The notes under the pieces were generated by a model. It saw nothing but the letters and a program-made list of their open reading frames with translations, had not been told where the DNA came from and did no database searches. A program made the position numbers and the translations under genes. Below, piece by piece: positions 1-11,700 of a stretch of 64,000 nucleotides of DNA. Source of the stretch: Rhizophagus irregularis (Eukaryota > Glomeromycota > Glomeromycetes > Glomerales > Glomeraceae); contig NC_089433.1 in NCBI RefSeq assembly GCF_026210795.1, forward strand, positions 310,001-374,000. The letters are read 5' to 3'. Numbering within the stretch: the stretch's first letter is position 1; each line of letters begins with the position of its first letter.

Positions 1-1
1 A

Positions 2-652
2 GTTTATTGCTACAAAGACGTCTTACCGCAAGATTTAATTCATGATCTTTTGGAATACCACATTGTTCCTAACATAAAACCTAAAACTAATTTACCACCT
101 TCAAGAAAACCAAATTTAAAGTATCATCTTGATTCAACCTTGATTGAATCAAAACATATTCCTATTTTTGCTTCATGGGTTGAGAGAAAAAATTCTTCAC
201 ATTATAATATGAAAAATATTCCATATGATTTGAAATTATTATATCGTTCAGATCGGGATGGAACTGACACTAAAACTTTTCATATAAATTGTGACAATAA
301 AGGAGCTACTATTTGGGTAGCAAAAATTAAAGATTCTACACAAATAATTGGAGGGTATAATCCACTTGATTGGGATGAAGTTTCATATTGGAAAACTACA
401 GGAGATAGCTTTATTTTTAATTTTACTGATGGAAAAAATATATCTACTTCAAAAGTAAGCTATGTTAATAATCGGGAGTATGCTGTTTTTTGTCATGATA
501 CTTATGGACCAACCATGGGCAATTTGCACTGCAACCTGAATGGTTGGTCTAATGTTAATCGGGGTGATGGAGATCGTTATCCTAATATAGGAATTCCAGA
601 AAATAATTTCAAAGTAGAATATTATGAAGTATTTCAAGTAATTAATAAATAA
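2..652 (+). CDS. BTB-BACK-TLDc protein, 3' part (5' end outside window)
   Basis: The open frame enters from the left edge and ends at TAA 650-652. The first ~16 codons match the end of the BACK region of the four paralogues at 20-28 kb (motif DVLPQDLIHDLLE). The rest is a TLDc domain: FASW, a YNMKNIPYDLKLLYRS segment, GATIWVAKIK, IIGGYNPLDW, GPTMGNL and a terminal YYEVFQVINK. The C-terminus is closest to the paralogue ending at 28469, and the 3' flank (to about 780) also resembles the flank of that gene. BTB-BACK proteins commonly act as Cul3 ubiquitin-ligase adaptors, and TLDc domains are linked to oxidative-stress resistance and V-ATPase regulation; a role here is inference. No frame break is seen in this part. 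Confidence 0.85.
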   Translation, partial: VYCYKDVLPQDLIHDLLEYHIVPNIKPKTNLPPSRKPNLKYHLDSTLIESKHIPIFASWVERKNSSHYNMKNIPYDLKLLYRSDRDGTDTKTFHINCDNKGATIWVAKIKDSTQIIGGYNPLDWDEVSYWKTTGDSFIFNFTDGKNISTSKVSYVNNREYAVFCHDTYGPTMGNLHCNLNGWSNVNRGDGDRYPNIGIPENNFKVEYYEVFQVINK

Positions 653-1150
653 AAATCAAATGTAGAAAATTCATTAATGGATAATTAACAAAATTTTATA
701 TTTTATTGAATTCATTCGAAAAAAAATTATGAGGCCACTATTAATAAAAACACTGCAATACTTTCAAGAAATACGTGTTACTAACAAAAAAATTCCCTAT
801 TTTATATGAAGATATATATAAAAATATTTATAAAATTTTTATATTTAATTTTATATGTATGTCGGTGAACGTTGGTCTGTGAAATGATTGAATGATTGCG
901 GTAAAGTAATTATCGGTTAGTTAAACGCGATCCAATATTTTTTTTCTATATCCTTGTATAAAAATACGATGCTACATTCTGGATATGGATTTACATTTCT
1001 TTTTTTAAAAAAGTTCTAACCTTACATTTCGTAGTTCACCGAAAAAAAAAAATCAATAATAAATAGCCACATTTTCTTTGTTAACCAAATTTAGTATTGC
1101 ACAATTTTTTCTCCTCCTATTTTTAAAATTTTTAAAATTTTTAATATTCA
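653..1150. other. Intergenic, no gene seen
   Basis: AT-rich spacer between the TLDc gene and the kinase gene. The first ~130 bases are homologous to the 3' flank of the BTB-TLDc gene ending at 28469 (shared GAGGCCACTATTAATAAAA). No other gene or RNA is visible. Confidence 0.6.
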
Positions 1151-4100
1151 ATGGAAGAACCTTTAGATTTAGGAGATTTGACCGTTGGGAAGAAAATTAT
1201 TGCAGAAAATTTTGCAAATTGGACTAGTGGGAATAAAATAATTGATAATTTCATTCAAGAAAAGCAATTAAAATTCGAAGGTGGTGCATTATTTGAATGG
1301 ATAACCATATAATGAGTTTATTGATATTAAAGAAATAAAAGATAATTGTTTAACTACAGCAATATATAAGACTGGTCCATTAAATTATGATATAAACGAA
1401 AAGGAATGGATAAAAGTATCATATGACAAAGTTGTATTAAGATATTTATATGACTTACAAAATATTACTGACGGACTTATAAATAAGGTATTGAATTTCT
1501 CTATTAATTCTATTAATTGATTAAAATACAAATATTTATTTATTTTTTTTTTTATTATTGATAGATCGAATCATATTTAGGAAAATATTTTAGTTATGGA
1601 ATAGGAATATCACAAAATCCAGATACAAAAGTTTATATTTTGGTCTTTAACATTAAATATCTTAAACGTTATTGTGTTAAATGTGGTTATAAACATCCAA
1701 AGAAAAGTGAAAAATTGTGTTTTCGATGCAAATTTAATCTTAAAATTGATTTTATAAGCAGAACTAGTGGAAATAAGAAAATTGATGAATTCATTCAAAA
1801 AATGCAATTAAAAATTAATAAATATAATAACACAATGTTTGAATGGATACCATACAATGAGTTTTTTGAGATTAAAGAGGTGGATGGGAAAGGTAGATTT
1901 GTTACAGCAATATGGAAGGAAGGTTTATTACATTTTGATGATAATGAAAATAAATTGATAAGAAAGTCATATGAAAAAGTTTGTTTAAAATATTTATATA
2001 ATTCATATGATATTATTAATGAGTTATTACGTGAGGTATTAAAATTTTCTATGAATTTGCATAAGGTAATTTAAAATATTATTAATTTTTTTTTCATATT
2101 TTGATAGGTTGAATCAAGTTCATCATATGAAAAGTATAATTATGGAATATCTCAAAATCCAGATACAAAGGCTTATATTTTGGTTTTCAACATTGGATAT
2201 CTTGATCTTTATTGTGATGACTGTGGTGGTAAATATGAAGGTAAATATGATAAATGGTGTAAATCATGTCAAATAAATTATTTTAAAAATAATTTTTCAA
2301 ACTGGACTAGTGGAAATGAGAAAATTGATGAATTCATTCAAAATAAACAATTAAAAATTAATAAATACAGTGATACAATAATTGAATGGATACCATATAA
2401 TGAGCTCATTAATATTAAAGAGGTGGATGGGGAAGGTATAGCAATATGGAAGAAAGATCCATTACATTTTAATGGGATTAAAAAGAAAGTAATAAGTGAA
2501 TCATATGAAAAAGTTTGTTTAAAATATTTGCATAATTCACAAGATGTTACTGATGAATTTTTGAATGAGGTATTTAAATTTTTTATTAACCTACATTGAA
2601 TATTAAATCACTATTAATTCTTTTTATTTTGATAGATTGAATCATATTTAGCAATTAAACTTATCTTTGGTATATCTCAAAATCCGGTTACAAAAGTTTA
2701 TAATTTAGTTTTAAATGGTAGATTTTTTGATATTTACTGTATAAATTGCGGCAAGTATTGTCATGAAAAATGGTGCAAAACATGCCAAATAAATTATTTA
2801 AAAAATAATTTTACACACTGGACTAGTGGAAATGAAAAAATTGACGATTTTATCCAAAAAATGCAATCAAAAATTAATAAATATGACGACACAATATTTG
2901 AATGGATACCATACAATGAGTTTATTGATATTAAAAAAATAGAAAAAGGTAACTTTGCTACAGCAATGTGGAAAGATGGTCGATTATATTATAGTAGAAT
3001 AAGAAGGAAGTATAAAAGAATATTAAATGAAAAGGTTTTATTAAAATATCTGGATAATTCACAAAACATTAATTACACATTTTTGAACAAGGTATGAAAT
3101 TTTTTATAATTTATTTTAATTATTAATTATTATATATATTAAAGATTTTATATTTTAATATATTTTAACAGATTGCATATTCAATTAATGAAAGTTATGG
3201 AATATCTCAAAATCCAAATACAAAAGATTTTATTTTTGTTCTTCAACCTAGATATTATTGTGAAAACTGTGGTGAAAAATATAATAACAAATTTGAAGTA
3301 GATAATAAAAGCTGTGCATCATGTCAAACAAATCATGAAAATCAAAAAATTAATGATTTAATTCAAGAAATGAAATTAAGTATTGATCATAACTCTAATA
3401 CATTTAATATGATATTTGAATGGATACCTTATGATCAGTTTAGCAATATTGAAAAGATAGGTAAAGGTGGATTTTCTACAGTATATTCAGCAATATGGGA
3501 AGATGGCTTATTAATATATGATGGCAGTACTTGGAAAAGAAAATCAAATACAATGGTTGCTTTAAAATGTTTACATAATTCACAAAATTTTCTTGATGAA
3601 TTTATAAATGAGGTATGAATTTCTTTATAATTAAAATATTTCATATTATATAATATAATATTAATATATTAATATTTCAATAGGTTAGAGCATATCCAAA
3701 TCAAAAGATAGAAAATATTCTTAAAATATATGGAATATCTCAAAATCTAAATACAAAAAATTATGTCATTGTTCTTGAATATGCAGAAGGTGGAAACTTC
3801 AATAATTATTTAAACAGAAATCGTGAAAATTTTGATTGGTTTAATGGGTTAAGAGTATTAACCAATATTATTGAAGGTCTTAATAAAATTCATCAAAAAC
3901 AAATGGTTCATCGTGATTTTCATATAGGAAACATATTATTTATGAATGATAATTACTATAATGCTTGTATTTCTGACATGGGATTATGTAGAAAATTGAT
4001 GATATTAGTGATATGAGTATTTATGGAGTTATGCCTTATGTAGCTCCTGAAGTATTAAAAGGAAAACCTTATACTCAAGCAGCAGATATATATAGCTTTG

Positions 4101-4626
4101 GTATGATTATGTATGTTATAGCAACTGGAAGACAACCTTTTGCTGATTGTGCTCATGATGAGATTCTAGTAATAAATATATGTAATGGAATTAGACCTGA
4201 AATAAATTATCTAATTACACCAAAATATTATATTGATTTAATGAAAAGGTGTTGGGATTCAAATCCAGAAAATAGACCAAATTCTATTGAAATAAAGGAA
4301 ATAATTAAATTATTTTATAATTCACTCGATCAAAAATTTAAGAAAAAAGAACAACAACACTATGAAATTGAAGAACAGTTTAAAGAAACACAAGAATCCA
4401 GAAAAAAACATCTTTTATCATTTAAGAACGAATCAACTACTCACATACAGGCTATTTATACATCTCGATTACTTAATCCTTTTACAAAAAATCTTTTGAA
4501 ATATGACGATAATAATATTAATAATACAGTGGAAATTACTGATTTTACAAAGTAAGTAGCGTTTTATATCATATTTTTTATTAACCTTAACTGATTCTTT
4601 TTATTTTATATTATTATAGCTTATAA
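1151..4626 (+). pseudogene. Kinase gene with serial degenerate N-lobe/zinc-ribbon modules (two frameshifts)
   Basis: Inferred exons: 1151-1487, 1565-2035, 2108-2569, 2636-3091, 3172-3612, 3684-4551 and 4620-4626, with introns of 66-80 nt. The four middle exons are 471, 462, 456 and 441 nt, all multiples of three with phase-0 borders. Each carries the same module: YGISQNP segment, Cys4 ribbon (C-x2-C-x8-14-C-x2-C), WTSGN...IDEFIQ helix, FEWIPYNEF, a glycine-loop-like stretch, a V-x-LKYL lysine strand, then an exon border. Only the last module has a canonical loop (IGKGGFSTVYSAIW) and VALK lysine, and it leads into a C-lobe with HRDFHIGNIL, DMG in place of DFG, and APEV. The last intron restores the ending DFTNL. 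Two breaks are visible: an extra base near 1303 makes TAA 1310-1312, and a missing A in the run at 3992-3995 leads to TGA 4015-4017. These could be decay or homopolymer errors. Activity, if any, would be Ser/Thr or Tyr-like kinase. Confidence 0.75.
1565..3612 (+). repeat. Four-fold tandem exon duplication (ribbon plus N-lobe module)
   Basis: Exons 1565-2035, 2108-2569, 2636-3091 and 3172-3612 are diverged copies of one exon. Each is preceded by a short intron ending TAG and followed by GTAT. Exon 1151-1487 is a fifth, partial copy lacking the Cys4 ribbon. Phase 0 at both borders lets copies be added without shifting the frame. The glycine loop decays from module to module (GKGRF, GEG, EKGNF, GKGGF). 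Confidence 0.85.
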
Positions 4627-5767
4627 TCATTTTCTTTAATTAATGGCCCAAAAGCTCAAAGTTAATGATATCATATGTTTTGAAGGATAAGGATATTTTC
4701 AATATAGGAGAATTGTCTTCATTAAACTAGAAAATTTACTAAACATTTTTATTAAATATTTATTTTTATTATTATAGTGTTCATTTTGTTGTAGACAAGA
4801 ATTATTTTCTGAAACATTTTTAAAAATTTAAAAATGATGTTTTTGGAAAAAAAAGAAAGTTACTATCAAATAATCAAAGAATTTGGAATAACAAATCCAT
4901 ATAAATTCATAGTAAAATAAAATTTCAAAATCTTTTAATCAAAACTCATGTTTATTATAGTAATTGTCTATATCATCAATAAATTTAAATAATAATAAAA
5001 GATATTAAATATTATTGGTATGTTATAATGAGTTACTATAATATCAATTGATTCAAATTTTCATCATCTTTTTTTTTAAAAAAGATACAAATGATTAAAC
5101 TTTGTAATTACTCATTCATTGTAAATTAGTCTATCATATCAAGATGCTTTGGATCAATTTATTTTTATGATCGGTTAAGGAAAATATTTTAGGCTTGTTA
5201 ATGAAAATAGTTTTTACTACAAGAAAGAATTTTGGATAATTTTAGTATAAATACTATTTCTATGTAAAATTATCATACTGCAAGCCGGGTAAGTATTTTC
5301 ACTGTATTTCCCGGAAAGTTTTATGTTTACGTAAAATCGATTTTCTATAAAACACTGCTCCCCATAGGTAACAATAGGCTATTATGGTATACGTATCCTC
5401 TTTCTTTAAGATATTCATATTCGATTCTCTTTTGATAATTAAAATATCAATCCTTTTACTTCAATTAAATAATTCGAAAATGTTATTCCTAACTTATTTT
5501 TATAATGTAATGATATTAATCGTGAATTGAAATATGCAAATCTCTTTATGATAAGCTCAAATTTCTTTGGAAAATACACTTTCAATTTTCTCCTAATATA
5601 AACAAACGGTCTGTTTCTGTTTAATTTTAAATTTGTAATACAAAACTAGAGTAACTTGGTAATTATTAGTGAGTTATAATCATTATACTGTCAGATTGAC
5701 TCGAAAATTTTGGGTCGGGTCATCAAACGTTTTTATAATTAAATATAAAAAAAATTGATTTTTTTAT
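4627..5767. other. Intergenic, no gene seen
   Basis: AT-rich spacer of about 1.1 kb between the kinase gene and the satellite. A short stretch near 5281-5320 has slightly more G+C. No open frame, RNA or repeat can be supported. Confidence 0.6.
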
Positions 5768-8067
5768 TAAAAACGTCAGACTTGACGTTTTTATGATTAA
5801 AAAATCATTTTTTACGTTAGATTTGATTAAAAATCAAAAAAAATTGATTTTTTTGGTTAAAAACGTAAGACTTGGCGTTTTTGTAATTAAAAAATCAAAA
5901 AAAATGATTTTATTAATTAAAAATGTCAGACTCGACGTTTTTGTAATTAAAAAATCAAAAAAATGTTTTTTTTAGTTAAAAACGTCAGACATGACATTTT
6001 TGTGATTAAAAATAAAAAAAAATGATTTTTTTAGTTAAAAAATGTCAGACTTGACGTTTTTGTAATTAAAAAATCAAAAAAATGACTTTTTTAGTTGAAA
6101 AACGTCAGGCTTGACGTTTTTGTAATTAAAAAATTAAAAAAATGACTTTTTTAGTTGAAAAACGTCAGGCTTGACGTTTTTGTAATTAAAAAATCAAAAA
6201 AATGACTTTTTTAGTTAAAAAACGTCAGGCTTGACGTTTTTGTAATTAAAAAATCAAAAAAATGACTTTTTTTAGTTAAAAAACGTCAGGCTTGACGTTT
6301 TTATAATTAAAAAATCAAAAAAATGACTTTTTTAGTTAAAAAATGTCAGGCTTGACGTTATTGTAATTAAAAAATCAAAAAAAATGACTTTTTCAGTTAA
6401 AAAACGTCAGACTTGACATTTTTGCAATTAAAAAATCAAAAAAAAATGACTTTTTTAGTTAAAAAACGTCAGACATGACATTTTTGTGATTAAAAATAAA
6501 AAAAATGATTTTTTTAATTAAAAACGTCAGATTTGACGTTTTTGTAATTAAAAAATCTAAAAAATCAAAAAAAAAAATGATTTTTTTAGTTAAAAACGTC
6601 AGACATGACATTTTTGTGATTAAAAATAAAAAAAATGATTTTTTAATTAAAAACGTCAGATTTGACATTTTTATGATTCAAAAAATTATTTTTTACGTTA
6701 GATTTGACAATTTTGTAATTAAAAATCAAAAAAATTGATTTTTTTAGTTAAAAACGTCAGACTTGACGTTTTTGTAATTAAAAAATCAAAAAAAAATGAT
6801 TTTTTAATTAAAAATGTCAGACTCGACGTTTTGTAATTAAAAAATCAAAAAAATGATTGTTTTAATTAAAAACGTCAGACTTGACGTTTTTGTGATTAAA
6901 AATCAAAAAAAATATTGGTTTTTTTTAATTAAAAATGTCAGACTTGATGTTTTTGTGATTAAAAATCAAAAAAATATTGATTTTTTAATTAAAAACGTCA
7001 GACTTGGCATTTTGTAATTAAAAATCAAAAAAATATTGTTTTTTTTAATTAAAAATGTCAGACTTGACGTTTTTGTAATTAAAAAATCAAAAAAAATGAT
7101 TTTTTTGATTAAAAATGTCAGACTTGACGTTTTTGTAATTAAAAAATCAAAAAAAATGATTTTTTTGATTAAAAATGTCAGACTTGATGTTTTTGTAATT
7201 AAAAAATCAAAAAAAATGATTTTTTTGATTAAAAACGTTAGACTTGACATTATTGTAATTAAAAAATCAAAAAAAAAAATGATTTTTTTGATTAAAAACG
7301 TCAGACTTGACATTTTTGTTATTAAAAAATCAAAAAAATGATTTTTTTAATTTAAAAACGTCAGACTTGACATTTTTGTGATTAAAAAATAAAAATCAAA
7401 AAAATATTGGTTTTTTTTAATTAAAAACGTCAGACTTGACGTTTTTGTTATTAAAAAATCAAAAAAAAATGATTTTTTTAATTAAAAACGTCAGACTTTG
7501 ACATTTTTGTGATTAAAAATCAAAAAAATATTGGTTTTTTTAATTAAAAACGTCAGACTTGGCATTTTGTAATTAAAAATCAAAAAAATATTGTTTTTTT
7601 TAATTAAAAATGTCAGACTTGACGTTTTTGTAATTAAAAAATCAAAAAAAATGATTTTTTTGATTAAAAATGTCAGACTTGATGTTTTTGTAATTAAAAA
7701 ATCAAAAAAAATGATTTTTTTGATTAAAAACGTTAGACTTGACATTATTGTAATTAAAAAATAAAAAAAAAATGATTTTTTGATTAAAAACGTCAAACTT
7801 GACATTTTTGTTATTAAAAAATCAAAAAAATGATTTTTTTAATTAAAAAACGTCAGACTTGACATTTTTGTGATTAAAAAATAAAAATCAAAAAAATATT
7901 GGTTTTTTTTAATTAAAAACGTCAGACTTGACGTTTTTGTTATTAAAAAATCAAAAAAAAAATGATTTTTTTAATTAAAAACGTCAGACTTTGACATTTT
8001 TGTGATTAAAAATCAAAAAAATATTGGTTTTTTTAATTAAAAACGTCAGTCTTGACATTTTTTGTTA
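5768..8067. repeat. Satellite array of ~60-bp units, each with two inverted repeats
   Basis: About 38 tandem units of ~57-64 bp fill this stretch. The core of each unit is ACGTCA-GACT-TGACGT, a perfect 6-bp inverted repeat with a 4-nt spacer. It is followed by a run of the type AAAAAATCA...TGATTTTTT, a second inverted repeat. Subfamilies are clustered: copies with GGCT spacer and TGACTTTTTT lie at about 6061-6420, and copies with ATATTG linkers lie after 6900. A higher-order duplication of ~555 bp covers about 6960-7510 and 7515-8020. Long frames on both strands arise because many units are exactly 60 bp; I treat them as non-coding. Confidence 0.95.
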
Positions 8068-8383
8068 AAAAAATAAAAAATGAAGAAAAAACGTTTTTGC
8101 GTTATTTTTTTTATAATTTTATATGGAAAAATGCCAAAACGTTTTTTTCTTAATAGTAATGTAAAAAAAAAGTTTTTGGCATTTTTTTTAATAATATTAT
8201 ATGAAAAAACGCTGAAACATTTTTTTTACAATTTTTTTATTTTTTTGCAATATTTTATGAAATTTTAATGATCAACAAAAAAATGAAATTATGCAAATAT
8301 TAAATGATGCAACAATTTAACAGGGACTTTTAGTGGCACAGGAAGAGTTTTTGCGAAAAGTTGGCATTAGAAGTTTTTTTCAT
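8068..8383. other. Decayed satellite edge and AT-rich spacer
   Basis: Contains AAACGTTTTT motifs in poly(A)/poly(T) context (8088-8230), probably diverged satellite margin. No gene seen. Confidence 0.5.
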
Positions 8384-8494
8384 TGTCATTGACATTGACA
8401 TTGACATTGACATTGACATTGACATTGACATTGACATTGTCACTGACATTGACATTGACATTGACATTGTCACTGACATTGACATTGTCATTGA

Positions 8495-8498
<4 letters not shown>
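8384..8498. repeat. (TTGACA)n hexanucleotide microsatellite
   Basis: About 19 units of TTGACA, with occasional TTGTCA/CTGACA variants, ending where the LINE poly(T) begins. The last units form one copy of the LINE target-site duplication. Confidence 0.95.

Positions 8499-8499
<1 letters not shown>
8482..8499. repeat. Target-site duplication of LINE-A, 3' copy
   Basis: acattgtcattgacattt occurs here and again at 16733-16750, exactly bracketing the minus-strand LINE. The final T may belong to the poly(T), so the duplication is 17-18 bp. Confidence 0.85.
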
Positions 8500-8529
<30 letters not shown>

Positions 8530-8746
8530 GGTTAACGAAAAATTTATTTATTATAAAAGGAAACATTACAGCACATGTCATTAGTTTGATAACAGTAATA
8601 GAATAAATCTACATAACAATAATACAAAACTAAACATCTAGAATATACTAAAAATTACTATATTCCTGATGAACCAGGATAACTAAACAAAAATAAGAAA
8701 AAAATAAAAAAAATCAACCCATTTGGGCGAAAATAAAAGAACATAT

Positions 8747-11700
8747 TTAAAAGATAAAATAAAATAAAATAAAAGAAAAAATTATTTGAATAGTATACTG
8801 ATTAACACGAACTATAAAATCCAACGGTTCTATATTAAAATATATATTATTCAAAAGCCCTTCTACCTTTTGATAGACTTTATGATTAATATCTTTTTTA
8901 ACTATATTATTATCATAACTATAATGTTTTTTATCTTCTTTAGTAACACCTAAACTTTTTTCTTTGTCTTTTTGTAAATCACATCTTTCGACCCAAATCT
9001 TATGTGTAGAATCAAAGACGAAATCTAAAAATTTGACTCCAGTTTCGAATAAATGAACTTTAGTCATTTTAATTTCTTGTCGTAAGAAATCAGCTAATAA
9101 TTTAGGAAATAATCCTTTAATAATATCTACGAAAGTTAATTTATTATTATTAACTTTAACTTCGCCAAAAGATTCGTTTATAAATAAATCAATTATTTTA
9201 GCTTCATCGAAGGTATATATATCGTATTCTTTAATTTTTTCAATTAAACATATAATCGAATAATATATAATATTTCTCATTTTTTTACGATTTGAATAAC
9301 AACGCCACACATGTCCAAAAGTTTCTTTTTTACGCTCACAGACAGGACATTTCCAATCCTTATATATATCAAAATTAATCAATTTTCTTTGTTCTACAGT
9401 CGGAATTTCTTCAATTAAATTCTTAATTTTATAATGACGTCGTTTAGTTGTGTGGAAATTAGTTTGTAAAACGTTTTCATTTTCCTTTAAGAATTCAAAC
9501 GTAATTGCCCATTCTACGCTATCTATTGTATATTTTCGATTTCTTCGAAGATTAAAAAATTTTTCTAAATTTAAAATTTCACTATAATATCGTATGAAAC
9601 GTCTAATCGGTTTTTCGATAATAATATTATTCCATGTAAGCATATATTCTATTTTATCCAGTTGAAAAAAATTAAAATTAACCGAATATACCCTATTCCT
9701 ATCTGAATAATGATCTTTAATTTTTTGATCTAAAAAATTATGGTATAAATCATCATCATGTGCTTTGGTTTTAGTAATTTTTGGTATAATTATTTCATTT
9801 AAATCTATAAATTGTCGAATTAAAGCCCAAATATAAATGTTATTCTGTGTTTTTAATAATTTGCGTGTATTATAAATTTCGGTTTTGCATATAATTTCAT
9901 TAAAATAATTAAGAATAAATTCATTATCTGTAATTATCTCGACATTACTAATATTATGAACTATAATCAAAGCGAGTATAAAACTTGTCACTTCTGCTTT
10001 ACTTGGAGAAATCCAATGTTCAATATTAACGTAAAATTCATCAATTAATTTATGATCTTTATCGTAAAAATGTAAACTGGCTATACCATCAATATTTTCT
10101 GTCCCATTATTTATAACCGAACCATCTATATATACGAAAATTTGTTCTCCAAATTGTTGGATTAATTTGTAGTTGATAACGTTTAACTTTTCGATCGTTA
10201 AGTTCTTATTAAATTTTTCTTTTTTAACATATTTTTCTATACAATTATGCGTTGATTTTTGCATTTTGGAATCAAAAATATTTAATCTAATATCATCTTG
10301 TTTAAAAAACATTGGTTCTATAATAAAATTATGTTCATGCCATATATTTGACTCAATATGTGATTGAATAATATCTGGTACTATATATGAATCAGTTTCA
10401 TGTATTATCATTGCATGTGAATGTAAATAATTTTCAAGAAAATAAACATCTTCTATTCTCAATTTAACTAAACAATTACTTTGCTTATGTATTCTTTCAA
10501 GGGGACCAAGGGTGCTTGTTTCATCCAAAAAACATCCTAAACATTTTTTTAAACCCATAAATAAATCATCTGGATTATTAACCGTTATATAATGTTCCAA
10601 TACTATATCGTTAGATCCCAAATTGTAATTTTTACCATAAACTAAAATTATATCGTTATGTAACTTCTTTTTTCCAAAAATAAAACCATTATTTATAGGT
10701 TCTGAGTCTGAATTCATTTTAGTTAGAATTGTTCCTTTTAAATTATGAGCGAAACTAGTGCCTATTTTATTTGTAGCTTCAATAGAAATTCGTCTCTTTA
10801 TAATTTCATTGTTATCTAAAATACAATCTTCTATAATTTTCCAACTTTTTTCAATTAAAGATCTATTTGGACTAAAAAATTTTTTAAATCGTTTTCCCAA
10901 AATTTCTTTTAACGTTAATAAATTTTTTCCATCTAACGTCAAAATTTGATCTGCAAACATAATATTGAGTTTTTTTATTGATCTTAAATTTTTGAAATAA
11001 ATTTCTTCAGGTAAAATATCTTTAATTAAAATATTCCCTCCAATTATTTCCATTTTATCTATCGTATCGTTAATAGCAATGCTAAAATTTTGAGTCTTTA
11101 ACATTTTGATACACTCTAATATATAATGATTTTTTAATTGCGTCGTGAAAATTTTCTTATATCTAATAATATCTTTTTCTTGTAATGAATAAATAGGATT
11201 ATCGTTTAAAAATAACAATTGTTGAAGATTATATAAACGAATTTTTGTGATCATTCCCAATTCATTTTTATCATTAATTTGCAAGATAAAATTAGTCGTT
11301 TTTGCTTGTAATTGATTATCCTCAATATTTTTAACATTAAACATCTCTTTTAAGTGAACTATTGAATTCGGTGTAGTTTTCATAAATTTTAACTTATGTT
11401 TAAATAAAATACGAAATTTTGCCATAATTTTGTTACATTCATATTCTGATAAAATAATTAGTTGTGCCCTATACTCAATTCTTGAAATGATTAAGACATT
11501 AAAGATAAAAGCCATTTGTTTATCTGTTAATTTTTTTCGTAAGATCATTGAATCGCAGCAATTATTAATTTCATTTTTAATTTGATCAATCACATGATTT
11601 CTTTGATTAAAAGCGTTGAACCACACTCCTAGTAATCTAATTGATCCTTTTTTACTAGTAGGTTTAATATTAACTATCGATTTTCCAAAACTCAAAGATA

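Noticed and set aside
5280-5330. CCGGGTAAGTATTTTCAC...CCCGG as a possible splice site or hairpin
   Set aside because: No coding sequence on either side and pairing limited to a few bases.
6459-7805. Long open frames on both strands made of 20-residue repeats (KNVRLDVFVIKKSKK type and its mirror)
   Set aside because: They come from 60-bp satellite units being a multiple of three; both strands are open at once and frames break wherever the unit length changes.
8361-8606. Frame with an IDIDID repeat
   Set aside because: Translation of the TTGACA microsatellite and the LINE poly(T).
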